Of a stretch of 64,000 nt of DNA, positions 37,373 through 49,900 are shown piece by piece (positions within the stretch are counted from its first letter, which is position 1; each line of letters begins with the position of its first letter). The notes beneath the pieces are model-generated. The model did no database searches. It was given only the letters and a program-made list of their open reading frames with translations, and had not been told where the DNA came from. This DNA comes from Tillus elongatus. Taxonomy: Eukaryota > Arthropoda > Insecta > Coleoptera > Cleridae. Made by a program: the position numbers and the translations under genes. The stretch spans positions 24,238,739 to 24,302,738 of the forward strand of contig OZ023267.1 of the NCBI GenBank assembly GCA_964006375.1, in the 5' to 3' direction.

Positions 37373-37510
37373 GAAGAAATTATATCAACAGCGTATTTGA
37401 CTGCCATGTACTTAAGTAATATGGGTTTTAAGAAAACAGTTTATGTAATAGGTTCCAGAGGCCTTTCAAAAGAATTGGATGCTGTTGGTATTAGAAACTT
37501 TGGTATTGGT
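37373..37510 (+). CDS. PGP: PGP-like HAD phosphatase, exon 2
   Basis: Acceptor TTTAAAG ends at 37372, donor GTAAGT starts at 37511, 46 codons in phase 0. Encodes EEIISTAYLTAMYLSNMGFKKTVYVIGSRGL..ELDAVGI, the start of the C2 cap domain. Intron 1 is 69 bp. Intron 2 is about 8.9 kb and full of transposons. Confidence 0.9.
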
Positions 37511-37662
37511 GTAAGTTACCATAATTTGTAGTTGCATGTTTGCTACTTACAACATAAAATTGCCAGTTTAGTTTATAATCTAATTTATTTTGTAAAGTTG
37601 CTAAACTTGAAACTACTTTAGTAAGTAAGACAAAGAAGCTTTTCTTAAACATATAGGGGGAA

Positions 37663-38802
37663 ACTCGCGTCTAGGGACAGATCTCAACTTTTCGATCCCT
37701 GGCCCCCGCATGCGCATAGTATACTACCTGAGAGGCGCCTAAATTGAATTTAGAAAGTAATGAGTCGCATATTTTCTTTTAGTGTTATTTGATGTTTTTA
37801 GGAATAAAGAGTTGATAGGTAATGCTTATAAAACAAATGACTTTTGTTATTGTTTTATTGTTACATTACGTCAGTTTAATAAAACAGTTGAGCCGCCCCC
37901 GGGGGCGTTTCACGAATCGCCTAGAACAACAGACCGTCTTTTTCCTACCTCCTTTAACCAAGGAATCGATTGGCATCAAAAAATCTTAAAAAAACGACAA
38001 TTTATTTTTTCGAAAAATTAAACATCCAGCTCACGTTCGCAACTGGGGGTGTGACGGCATCAATCTTAAAAATTCTGACCGTCTCCACATTTAATTTAAT
38101 AACTTTCTTATTTATCCATATAGCGGGACGATTTTTTTCTACGACAAAGAGGAATAACCGGGCTACGTTTTCGCCGAAACAAAAGTTAAGAAATCAAATT
38201 TTGTCAATATGAAAAGAGCCGTCAAAGTCAGAAAAACCCCGAAAAAGCCTGTAGACAGCTCCGTGTTTTCTAACTTCTCCTAGAGTTTTTGAGATAGAGA
38301 CCCGGGACCGCCTCAGTTTCGTAGGCAAAGGACGTAAGGTGAAGAAAATTTTACATTTTTGGCCTATTTTTTAAAAATCTGGATCCAAACTGGAATCGTA
38401 AAAAACTTGCTAAATTTGACTGCGGCTCATATTTTCTTTTTTCTTTTTTGTGTGTGAAAATTTCTCATCATTCCGCAATCCGACTTCTATCGTTCCGTTC
38501 CTCATAAGCTGGTATATCCAAAGCCGTCCAAATATTGATGATACCTTGATGGAAAGTATATTAAAAAAGTCCCAAAGTTTACCGAATGCATGACTTCTTA
38601 ATTTATACTTTTTAGAAAAGTCCTTTCTACAAACAGTACATCGGTTGGCCATTTTCATTTTATAAAATATTAAAATTATTCCAAAATACCCTACAAAAGT
38701 AAACAACACGAATCGACCATAACCTCTATTCTTTTAAAGCGCGTGTAACGCGCATGCGGGCGCCAGGGATCGAAAAGTTAAAATCTGTCCCTAGACGTGA
38801 GT
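37663..38802. mobile_element. Mutator-like element (9-bp TSD)
   Basis: TIRs ACTCRCGTCTAGGGACAGAT are extended by GATCCCTGGC and GCATGCGC (about 60 bp in all). Exact 9-bp flanks TAGGGGGAA lie at 37654-37662 and 38803-38811. A 9-bp duplication fits Mutator-like elements. It lies in intron 2 of the PGP-like gene. A 99-codon minus-strand frame inside (38410-38709) encodes a CTVCRKDFSKKYKLRSH zinc-finger-like segment. Confidence 0.75.
38410..38709 (-). pseudogene. Zinc-finger-like ORF inside the Mutator-like element
   Basis: The frame has CTVCRKDF-x(5)-LRSH, a C2H2-finger-like CxxC..H pattern lacking a clear second histidine, followed by unrelated sequence. It could be a captured host fragment or a transposase remnant. 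Function unknown. Confidence 0.35.
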
Positions 38803-39195
38803 TAGGGGGAATGGTGCACACCTAAGTAAGGATCATATAGAAATAAAACCAATTATGTTAGTAAAATTTTGAGTGTTAATAGAAGCTTTACACTTTCATT
38901 TAGTAATATTGCATTTACCAAGAATCTAATTATAAAACTATATAGTTACAAAAATCTAAAAAATCCATTTGTACATATTCACCACCTGTTGGGGTAATGA
39001 CGCACATAGGTTGACTAATGATGCACATTGGCGGGAAATTGTGTAACTACCTACCTGCAGAGGAAGTTGGTATCTTTTATGTAGTCCGCTATATCAATAA
39101 TTAAAAAGACACAGGTTGGAAACATAAAAAAGTGCGTGTCTTCACAATAAAGTGGCCCAAAAAATAGAAATACTTTTAGAAGATCAATGTAAATT

Positions 39196-39576
39196 TTATA
39201 GGAAAATTGTATTGGCGGAAAAATGGTCTGGAGAACCTAGACCAGTTAATTGTGCATGATACCAGAAGTCATAGTATACAAACCTGTGCCACGGTTCATT
39301 CTTTCTTTGTTCTCCACATAAAACGCACATTTCATTTGAATTTTCAGTGTCATTATGTTGAATGACATAGTAGGGTTCGAGTTCATCGTCGTCATAAACA
39401 TCGCTGTTGTCATTTTCAAAGGACTCTGAAGATTCAAGTGTAGATGGCCTTCTATTTTTGTCTCCCACTTTTTCTGGAAATTGCCCAATTTGTCTCCGTA
39501 CGGAATCGAATCTAGCAATTTTTTTTTGCTTTTCCACTGTTACCGAAGCTAAGAGGAGAGATTGTAAAATAAGCAT
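39196..39576 (-). pseudogene. DDE transposase C-terminal fragment (pogo/Tigger-like)
   Basis: Acidic serine-rich stretch, then CVLCGEQRKNEPWHRFVYYDFWYHAQLTGL. This resembles the degenerate C-terminal zinc-knuckle (CxxC..W..C..WxH) that ends many pogo-type transposases in insects. The second cysteine pair is lost. No catalytic domain nearby. Confidence 0.45.
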
Positions 39577-39708
39577 TTTCTTCTGTGTTTTCGGTATCGT
39601 GTTTATTATTAATTAACTCTGGTGCGGCATTTTTTGTAATTTTTCTTTTCTGCGCTTTCCTGTTTAGACTTTTAATTTCAATTTCTTCTTTACTTGAAGT
39701 CTATACCT

Positions 39709-40876
<1,168 letters not shown>

Positions 40877-40879
40877 TTT

Positions 40880-42334
40880 TTAATAGCTTGGATCAGTTCG
40901 TTAGACAGTTTTGACAATCAAATACTTTGAGAAACAAATGTGAAAAACGCAATATCTTTTAAATTACTAGAAGTATGAAACCAGAAGTTTACACACACGT
41001 AGATATTGTATAAGTGGTCCTCTCTACCAAATTTGAAGTTAATCAGTTCAGTAAATTTTGAGTTATAACCAAATAAAAAAATTACTATATAACCTGAAAT
41101 TACCTCTGAATGGGTGCCTATAATGTTAGACAAGGTCAGACAGATATATCAGTGTTACACTGCTATTGCAAACAAATGTTCCAAATCAAACAACAAACAC
41201 ACAGGCTACAAAAATGTGTCATAATAAACAATCAGCGCGGTTGCCATTTGCTAAAACTCTCACCTGGATCTGAAGATATCAGAAAACTATATAGTAATAA
41301 ATATAAATTTTAATGAAAGTGATTCAAGTTGTTTAAAGGCAATCTAGAACTACGTTTTATTATGTATAAATATTAAGCTTCACATTCTTCAGGGCATTAA
41401 GCTGGGGAGGAGTCGAATTCGAGGTTATCTAACCACAATTTTGTAAATTGTCAGACCTGGCCGATTTCTTTTATAATACTGGTACAATGTTTGCTTTCAA
41501 AAGGGCTAAATTTTATCATGCGACAATCTTCTTTGCAAGTATCAAAACCTGCTCACAAAATGAGAACGATACTGATAGATAAAAGCGTATTTCTGTATTT
41601 CTCATATTGTACGTTTCAAACAGGTACAGTCTCCCGCTTAAAATTAGACATACCTACGTTTGTTAAGCGTCCTAGCCTATTGAGCTTAATTTACAAGGTG
41701 CTTGTTTTCGGCGTCTACCAGATTTCAGTGTAGTCTTAGACAAAAGCTAGATTCATATACTCGCGAATTGAAAAATAGTCACGACACGTATTCCTATTGG
41801 TTTACTTAAAATAATATCCAAAAACTGTTGTTTTTTATTAGATTTTATAAATGTATTTTATTAATTTTTGTGTGCACACAGACACGAACTAAATGTCTTC
41901 TCTACTTGTAAGTTTGTGTAGCCTCAATGTTAATTGAGGCCCCCCCTTTATTATACTTACTTATCTTGTGCTTATATATGTAATATAAAAATTAAAAAGG
42001 TGTGCAATAGCAAGTGAAATTATTTACTTTAGTAGTATTCGATATTATCTGAAAAAGACATTATAGCCGATAATGTGGAATGTAATTTCGGTAAAGTTAC
42101 AGTTTACTGCAAGGAGGGTTTTTAGATATTTTTTTCGGAAACATTCTGAGAACTCCCCTCGGATGCACAAGCCACAAGGCAAAGTTGTTGCAAACAACCC
42201 CTAAGAAAGTTAAGGAACCAAGAATGAATAGGGTTGCTGGGCAGGGAGGAAATCTGAGCGGAAAATGCTAAAAAAAAACATTTAGTCGGACTTTGAAAAG
42301 ATCCGTTTTTCTCATTTTGCAGCAATACTTCATT
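40880..42334. other. PGP intron 2, no gene
   Basis: No coding motif. 41742-41822 contains a CTCGCGAATTG...CCTATTGGTTTA fragment of the MITE at 36430-36556. Confidence 0.4.
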
Positions 42335-42545
42335 TAAATCCTGTCTGCCCGGCACACCCATATTCGCACAGGTCCAGTAACTTTCTTGGGGGTTGCTCCC
42401 AGCTTTATGCCTTGAAGGTAGTTTTATGCATGCACAAGGGGAAGGAGAACCCCCCGTCTTTTTGGGTGACAGGACAGAAACCCTCTTCGTCCTGGGGGTT
42501 CTTCTTCCCCTTCTGCATGCATACAACCACCCTCAATGCATGAAC
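42335..42545. repeat. Dispersed repeat with internal palindrome
   Basis: Relative of 1535-1700. It also contains ATGCATGCACAAGGGGAAG.. at about 42427 inverted at about 42530. Confidence 0.5.
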
Positions 42546-43059
42546 CACAGGAACTTTTTTATGTTCCGCTTTCTAGTGTATTTTTTATTAGGGTATATTT
42601 CCTGTTTATAAACTGTTTTGTTTGAGTTTTGTATGCAAATTACTGTATAAATATTTATGTTAGAGGTCATGTTTTTGTTTGCCCTTCTTTACCCTATTTT
42701 TTACCATTCCTAATTAAATAGAGTAATGTTTTATGACTCTTAAGATGAGGTTAAATCACTATATTATTCTTATGAAAATTCACTAGACTAACACACTTGC
42801 TGCGTTCCGAACATTTTTTTTCTTTAGATTCTTCTCATTTGTGTTTCATTGGTTTTGGATTCATTTCTCTCTCAGCTTTTTTCTCAAAGTTGACTGGGAT
42901 GTTATAAGATCTGCCAACTTCACGTATATCCCCCTGCCACAATTTCTAACTCAATTCAATGCAGTTCAGTGGCGATTTCTCCTATGAATGAATATGAGTA
43001 GGTCAATAGCAACGGGGAATGAATTCGGGTTAAGTGTGCGTTAATATTTCCGAACAACT
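42546..43059. other. Intron with a TIR-family end
   Basis: 42772-42812 is GAAAATTCACTAGACTAACA-CACTTGCTGCGTTCCG, a solitary terminus of the (TA)n family. Nothing else recognised. Confidence 0.45.
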
Positions 43060-43254
43060 TCAGTTTATGGAGATGTATTGATATACGATGCAGTCCCCCA
43101 CCCGCATGTTTAAAATAGTGAGGAAAATACCATTGATTTTACGGCTGCCGGGAGCTGTAAAAATATCGCTCAAGACAAATGAAAGGAACGCCGGTCTAAC
43201 CAACGCTGCGACAGCATTATTTACGAGCATTACGACTGTGCTTGCAGAGACCAC
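43060..43254 (-). CDS. Unidentified exon candidate, hydrophobic
   Basis: Open minus-strand frame VVMLVNNAVAALVRPAFLSF..IFTAPGSRK.. ending at a stop. A possible CACAG acceptor would place it in phase with the candidate exon at 44503-44667, but its pyrimidine tract is poor. I do not recognise the protein. It may be chance. Confidence 0.2.
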   Translation of the reverse strand: MVSASTVVMLVNNAVAALVRPAFLSFVLSDIFTAPGSRKINGIFLTILNMRVGDCIVYQYISIN

Positions 43255-43739
43255 AGTATTCTAGAATCACTATCGTTTGTCGTTTTGTCACTGTTTAATT
43301 GACAAAATATTTCACATCTATGTTTGCTAAAGACAATTTTTCAGGGTAATTTAAAATTGACATTCTGTATGCAAAAAAAGTTGTATTCCTCGCCGTCACC
43401 ACAAACAGCAACTCGTTAGCGCACACCCGAACTTTTTGGTCAGGAGACACCACTGATGCAGTTGGTAGCAAATCCTCAGAGTAAGAATTTATTTGTGTTT
43501 TCCGCATATAATGTCGTGGCATCTGCAATAAAAAAATGATCTTTATAAACTAGTTAAAATTAGTTCCAATTAACGTTTGTTTGAATGCAGGGTAATCGTG
43601 AGCATTTTTGTACTCAATTACACCACAGTGATTTTTAAATTAAAATATCCGATTTTATAGCCAACATACAAATGAAATAAAAAATAACGGCATGTAACAA
43701 TAGCTCAGATCGTGCGATTGTAATTTTAAAGGCTGATTT

Positions 43740-43920
43740 TGACGCCCTCGTGGCGCAGGTTGCTAGGTGCCAGCCTGCTAAGCGAGAGGTCTTGGGTTCG
43801 ATTCCTGGGCGAGCCAAGTTGACTTTGTCTGGAAAATTTTAAAAAATATTGAATGATGGGAAATGAATGTGCTAATGGCCTGAGATGCCGCAGCCAATAA
43901 TATTAAATAATAAAAATAAA
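43740..43920 (+). repeat. tRNA-derived SINE
   Basis: TGGCGCAGGTTGCTAGG (A box) and GGTTCGATTCC (B box) at tRNA spacing, followed by a non-tRNA body and an A/T-rich AATAATAAAAATAAA tail. The acceptor arms do not pair, so this is a SINE rather than a tRNA gene. Confidence 0.65.
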
Positions 43921-44502
43921 GGCTGAGTTGCTTAAAACAGTTGATAAACAATGAGGTACTTACCCATGATATAATGACTTAGAAGAAGAAGAGATATGAT
44001 ATTGCACATATGCCCCGCCCCCTCCTATGACGTCACGTGGTGAGTAACATTATAGAAGTCCAACTACACACTTAAAACAAAGTCATTCACAATCAAAAAG
44101 TTTCTATATGTCTGTTTAATGCAGTTGAAGTTACATTCCACTTCGTCGCCTATATTGTCTTTTTCAGATAATATAGAATGCAGCAATAAATGTAATCTTT
44201 TCCATTTTTATATTAGAAAAGACGTTCGCATACATTTAGAGGGCTTTAACATTCATAAACTTGATTTGATCATGATGTCACATAATCACGGTATCATATT
44301 CTGATTTAAAAAATTACTTCCAACTGTATGCACTTAAATACTATTAAAATACGTAATTTGTTAAGAGGTTGTGATGAAATGTCAAACTCCACTGTTCGAC
44401 AGCATATTATTGTTGCATGGGACTCAGTACATGACGCCATGCGCATCTAAATATATATAGTCTCATTATCATATCCTTCGTTATTTGTATCATGGTACTT
44501 AC

Positions 44503-44667
44503 CGCCTAAAATAATACCCACGTAAATAAGAAGATAAGCACTAGCAGCAATATTATCAGCACTAACTTTACTCGTGGCTATCACAGACACTTCCACTTCT
44601 GTCAGTATACTGATAGCAAGTTCCCGAGATGTGTGTATGGGAAGGGATGCTTGTAAGTGCCATGTAA
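44503..44667 (-). CDS. Unidentified exon candidate with strong splice donor
   Basis: Minus-strand frame ...HTSRELAISILTEVEVSV, VSADN and AAAYLLIY-like hydrophobic end, closed by a consensus G/GTAAGT donor at 44503/44502. Composition looks protein-like and ends in a membrane-like segment. The upstream side is interrupted by the LINE at 44711. The family is not recognised. It may be a nested gene in the PGP intron or a relic. Confidence 0.3.
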
Positions 44668-44710
44668 TTCAAAATATCACAATGGGCACAATTACCTACT
44701 TTTTTTTTAT

Positions 44711-46232
44711 ATTTCAACAACACACCACATAGGGTTAACAGCCTAAATACTATCGTACCGTGGGTGTCGACAAGGAGGAAAGAGGCAACTTGTTAATTCT
44801 GGACTTGAAGGTTTGGAAGTTCAGAGGAGAAGGAAAAACATGTGCAGGCAAGGAATTCCACAACTTGGAAGTCCTCGGGACAAAAGAGCGGGCATAACAA
44901 GATGTTCTATGTCTGGTGACGTGGACAGCAACAAGGTGCATTCGCTCTGTTCCACCGGTAGAGCTGTTGGGGGCAGCAGGTGGAGGAACTATGGAAGAAA
45001 GCTCCTTTGAGCAGTGCCCTTGCAGATATCTATAAAAGAGAGGTCACCAACGGCACGTCGGTGGGCAAGAGATGGGTGCGGGTAGGGTCACTGATGAGAC
45101 GTATAGCTCTCTTCTGAATGGAGTCCAGGATAGCGAGTGTAGAAGCGGCAGCGGCAGATGTGGGAGCAGTATTCGATGTTTGGTCTTATTTGTGAAGTAT
45201 ATAAGGTATAGAGATTATCTGGTGAAGAGTACTTGCGAGCCCGGAAGAGGAAACCTAATTTCGTGGCAGCCGCTTCTGCAATGGATGTGACATGTTGGTG
45301 CCAATTGAGATTTCGATCCACAGAAATGCCAACAAGTGAAAAGCACTCATTACTTTGAATAACTTGGTTGTTCATTGTGATGCGTCTGGGGCTGGTGTAT
45401 CTCTTATGAGAAAGAAAGCAAGACGGAGATTTGGTGGGGTTAAATTGTACAAGATTTCTACTTCCCCAGCCTAATATTTTTTGGAGATCCACGGAGACAG
45501 AACCCTCGATGAGTCTGTGATCCTCATCTAATTAGGCTAAAGAGACAAGCTTAGAATATTTTATATTTGAGTGGAGGGTGCTGTCATCCGCGTAACTGTG
45601 AACTGGGTTGGATGTGCTAGAGAGGAGGTCATTGATGTGGAGAAGAAACAAAGTAGGGGCCAAAGCTGAACCTTGAGGAACACCTGCATTAATTGGATAC
45701 AGTTTAGAGGAATGGCCATCTACAACAGAAATGCTCCGGTTGGAGAGGAAATTTGCTGTCCAGGTACAGAGTTTTGGTTGTAGGCCACAGGCGTGAACTT
45801 TATTAAGCAGCGCTGCGTGCCAGACCTGGTCGAATACCTTGGATATGTCTAGAGCGACAATCTGGGATTCACCGTGTAGTTCCATAGACTTGTTCCAAGA
45901 ATGGGTGACAAAGGAAAGGAGGTCGGCAGTTGATCTGCGCTGACGGAATCCATACTGCCTGTCGTGGATTAGACTGTGTTTTTCAAGTAATTTTAGTAAT
46001 TCGGTGTTTATATACTTTTCAATCACTTTAGAGACGACTGAAAGGAGATAAATAGGCCTGTAGTTGCTAGGAAGCGCTTTCGATCCTTTCTTGGGGACGG
46101 GTTGTACTCGAGCAGTTTTCCAGTTACTAGGGAATATGCCTCTATTGTAAGATGTCTGAAACATACGAGTCAGGACAGGAGCAAGTTCTGGTCCACAATT
46201 TTTGAGAACAATTGCGCACCGTTCCCCCACTT
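44711..46232 (-). pseudogene. LINE family A, second copy
   Basis: Minus-strand ORF2 from the RT fingers (KKGSKALPSNYRPIYLLSVVSKV) through VPQGS and intact YADD (near 45590) to the thumb and C-terminus, then a 3' UTR and A-run at about 44701-44711. A stop after LVSLA (45532) and later frameshifts inactivate it. It is 5'-truncated at about 46232 near a run of C/G bases. Nearly identical to 1-1160, so both are fairly young. Confidence 0.85.
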
Positions 46233-46397
46233 TCCCCCAATACTAATCTGATTTCATCGAGTTTTTTATGATTAACAGGGTAAAAGATTTATTATTTTTT
46301 GTAATTTTATAAGTAGTCATAATCTGCATTTACAATTTACAGTTGCCATATGTTTACAATTGGTTATAGAGAAAACAAATAATTATTTCTATTTTAG

Positions 46398-46750
46398 CCT
46401 GACAGTCTTGAAACTAACTTCATTGAATTGATAGATACATTAGAGCTGGATCCTGATGTAGGAGCTGTGGTTGTGGGTTTCGATGAACACTTTTCTTATG
46501 TTAAAATGTTGAAAGCAGCTTCTTATTTGAGCAAACCAAATTGCTTATTTATAGCTACAAACACTGACGAACGTTTTCCCATGAATCATATAAACGTCAT
46601 AGTTCCTGGTACTGGTAGTATTGTGAGAGCTGTTGAAACATGTGCAGAAAAAAAAGCTTTTGTAATTGGTAAACCAAATGAATATATTGCAGAATGTATT
46701 ATGAAACAGTTTGGGGTGGATCCAAAAAGGACACTTATGGTTGGTGATAG
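46398..46750 (+). CDS. PGP: PGP-like HAD phosphatase, exon 3
   Basis: Acceptor TATTTTAG ends at 46397, donor GTATGA starts at 46751. Encodes PDSLETNF.., [57 protein letters not shown] and TLMVGDR. These are the rest of the C2 cap, the HAD lysine motif (GKP) and the start of motif IV (GDR). The exon ends in phase 2 in the middle of the Mg2+-binding GDRxxTD motif, so at least one further exon with the second aspartate is obligatory. None was recognised downstream to 64000. Confidence 0.9.
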
Positions 46751-46937
46751 GTATGATCTTTTTACTTTTTCCTTTGTAGGAGCAATTTTGGGCTAAATAA
46801 AGAACATTTGAAGGGCTTATTGTAATAACGTGATATGCCACAAGTAAAAAACAAAATGTTAATGGTCTTTGAAGTTTCGAAAAAATATGTAAAATTTGCT
46901 AATATTAAATTTAACTTCACAGTATTTTTAACAAATT

Positions 46938-49900
46938 TATTACATACCTTTCTAACAAACGTGTCTAGAAAGAGGATGACTAAAACAACTGGTTTCGTAA
47001 AAAAATTGTTTTTTCAAAACTAATGTGGCTTATCATATTATTACCTTTCTAACAAACGTGTCTAGAAAGAGGATGACTAAAACAACTGGTTTTGTAAAAA
47101 AATTGTTTTTTCAAAGCTAATGTGGCTTATCATATTATTACCTTTCTAACAAACGTGTCTAGAAAGAGGATGACTAAAACAACTGGTTTCGTAAAAAAAT
47201 ATTTTTTCAAAACTAATGTGGCTTATCATATTATTACCTTTCTAACAAACGTGTCTAGAAAGAGGATGACTAAAACAACTGGTTTCGTAAAAAAATTGTT
47301 TTTTTAAAACTAATGTGGCTTATCATATTATTACCTTTCTAACAAACGTGTCTAGAAAGAGGATGACTAAAACAACTGGTTTCGTAAAAAAATTGTTTTT
47401 TTAAAACTAATGTGGCTTATCATATTATTACCTTTCTAACAAACGTGTCTAGAAAGAGGATGACTAAAACAACTGGTTTCGTAAAAAAATTGTTTTTTTA
47501 AAACTAATGTGGCTTATCATATTATTACCTTTCTAACAAACGTGTCTAGAAAGAGGATGACTAAAACAACTGGTTTTGTAAAAAAATTGTTTTTCAAAAC
47601 TAATGTGGCTTATCACATTATTACCTTTCTAACAAACATGTCTAGAAAGAGGCTGACTAAAACAACTGGTTTCATAAAAAAGATTGTCTTTAAACTTAAT
47701 GTGGCTTATCATATTATTACCTTTCTAACAAACGTGTCTAGAAAGTTGATGACTAAAACAACTGGTTTCGTAAAAAAATTGTTTTTCAAAACTAATGTGA
47801 CTTATCACATTATTACCTTTCTAACAAACGTGTCTAGAAAGTTGATGACTAAAACAACTGGTTTCGTAAAAAAAATTGTTTTTCAAAACTAATGTGGCTT
47901 ATCACATTATTACCTTTCTAACAAACGTGTCTAGAAAGAGGATGATTAAAACAACTGGTTTCGTAAAAAAAATGTTTTTCAAAACAAATATGACTTATCA
48001 CATTATTACCTTTCTAACAAACGTGTCTAGAAAGAGGATGACTAAAACAACTGGTTTCGTAAAAAAATTGTTTTTTTAAAACTAATGTGGGTTATCATAT
48101 TATTACCTTTCTAACAAACGTGTCTAGAAAGTTGATGACTAAAACAACTGGTTTTGTAAAATAATTGTTTTTCAAAACTAATGTGACTTATCACATTATT
48201 ACCTTTCTAACAAACGTGTCTAGAAAGTTGATGACTAAAACAACTGGTTTCGTAAAAAAAATGTTTTTCAAAACTAATGTGGCTTATCACATTATTACCT
48301 TTCTAACAAACGTGTCTAGAAAGAGGATGATTAAAACAACTGGTTTCGTAAAAAAAATGTTTTTCAAAACAAATGTGACTTATCACATTATTACCTTTCT
48401 AACAAACGTGTCTAGAAAGAGGATGACTAAAACAACTGGTTTCGTAAAAAATGTTTTTCAAAACTAATGTGGCTTATCATGTTATTACCTTTCTAACAAA
48501 CGTGTCTAGAAAGAGGATGATTAAAACAACTGGTTTCGTAAAAAAAAAGTTTTTCAAAACTAATGTGGCTTATCATGTTATTACCTTTCTAACAAACGTG
48601 TCTAGAAAGAGGATGACTAAAACAACTGGTTTCGTAAAAAAATTGTTTTTCAAAACTAATGTGGCTTATCATATTATTACCTTTCTAACAAACGTGTCTA
48701 GAAAGTTGATGACTAAAACAACTGGTTTCGTAAAAAAATTGTTTTTCAAAACTAATGTGGCTTATCATATTATTACCTTTCTAACAAACGTGTCTAGAAA
48801 GTTGATGACTAAAACAACTGGTTTCGTAAAAAAATTGTTTTTCAAAACTAATGTGACTTATCACATTATTACCTTTCTAACAAACGTGTCTAGAAAGTTG
48901 ATGACTAAAACAACTGGTTTCGTAAAAAAATTGTTTTTCAAAACTAATGTGGCTTATCACATTATTACCTTTCTAACAAACGTGTCTAGAAAGAGGATGA
49001 TTAAAACAACTGGTTTCGTAAAAAAAATGTTTTTCAAAACAAATATGACTTATCACATTATTACCTTTCTAACAAACGTGTCTAGAAAGAGGATGACTAA
49101 AACAACTGGTTTCGTAAAAAAATTGTTTTTTTAAAACTAATGTGGGTTATCATATTATTACCTTTCTAACAAACGTGTCTAGAAAGTTGATGACTAAAAC
49201 AACTGGTTTTGTAAAATAATTGTTTTTCAAAACTAATGTGACTTATCACATTATTACCTTTCTAACAAACGTGTCTAGAAAGTTGATGACTAAAACAACT
49301 GGTTTCGTAAAAAAAATGTTTTTCAAAACTAATGTGGCTTATCACATTATTACCTTTCTAACAAACGTGTCTAGAAAGAGGATGATTAAAACAACTGGTT
49401 TCGTAAAAAAAATGTTTTTCAAAACAAATGTGACTTATCACATTATTACCTTTCTAACAAACGTGTCTAGAAAGAGGATGACTAAAACAACTGGTTTCGT
49501 AAAAAATGTTTTTCAAAACTAATGTGGCTTATCATGTTATTACCTTTCTAACAAACGTGTCTAGAAAGAGGATGATTAAAACAACTGGTTTCGTAAAAAA
49601 AAAGTTTTTCAAAACTAATGTGGCTTATCATGTTATTACCTTTCTAACAAACGTGTCTAGAAAGAGGATGACTAAAACAACTGGTTTCGTAAAAATTGTT
49701 TTTCAAAACTAATGTGGCTTATCACATTATTACCTTTCTAACAAACGTGCCTAGAAAGAGGATGATTAAAACAACTGGTTTCGTAAAAAAAATGTTTTTC
49801 AAAACAAATGTGACTTAGCACATTATTACCTTTCTAACAAACGTGTCTAGAAAGAGGATGACTAAAACAACTGGTTTCGTAAAAAAAATGTTTTTCAAAA

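Noticed and set aside
43740..43815. Functional tRNA gene
   Set aside because: A and B boxes are present, but the acceptor stem does not pair, and a tailed non-tRNA body follows: a SINE.
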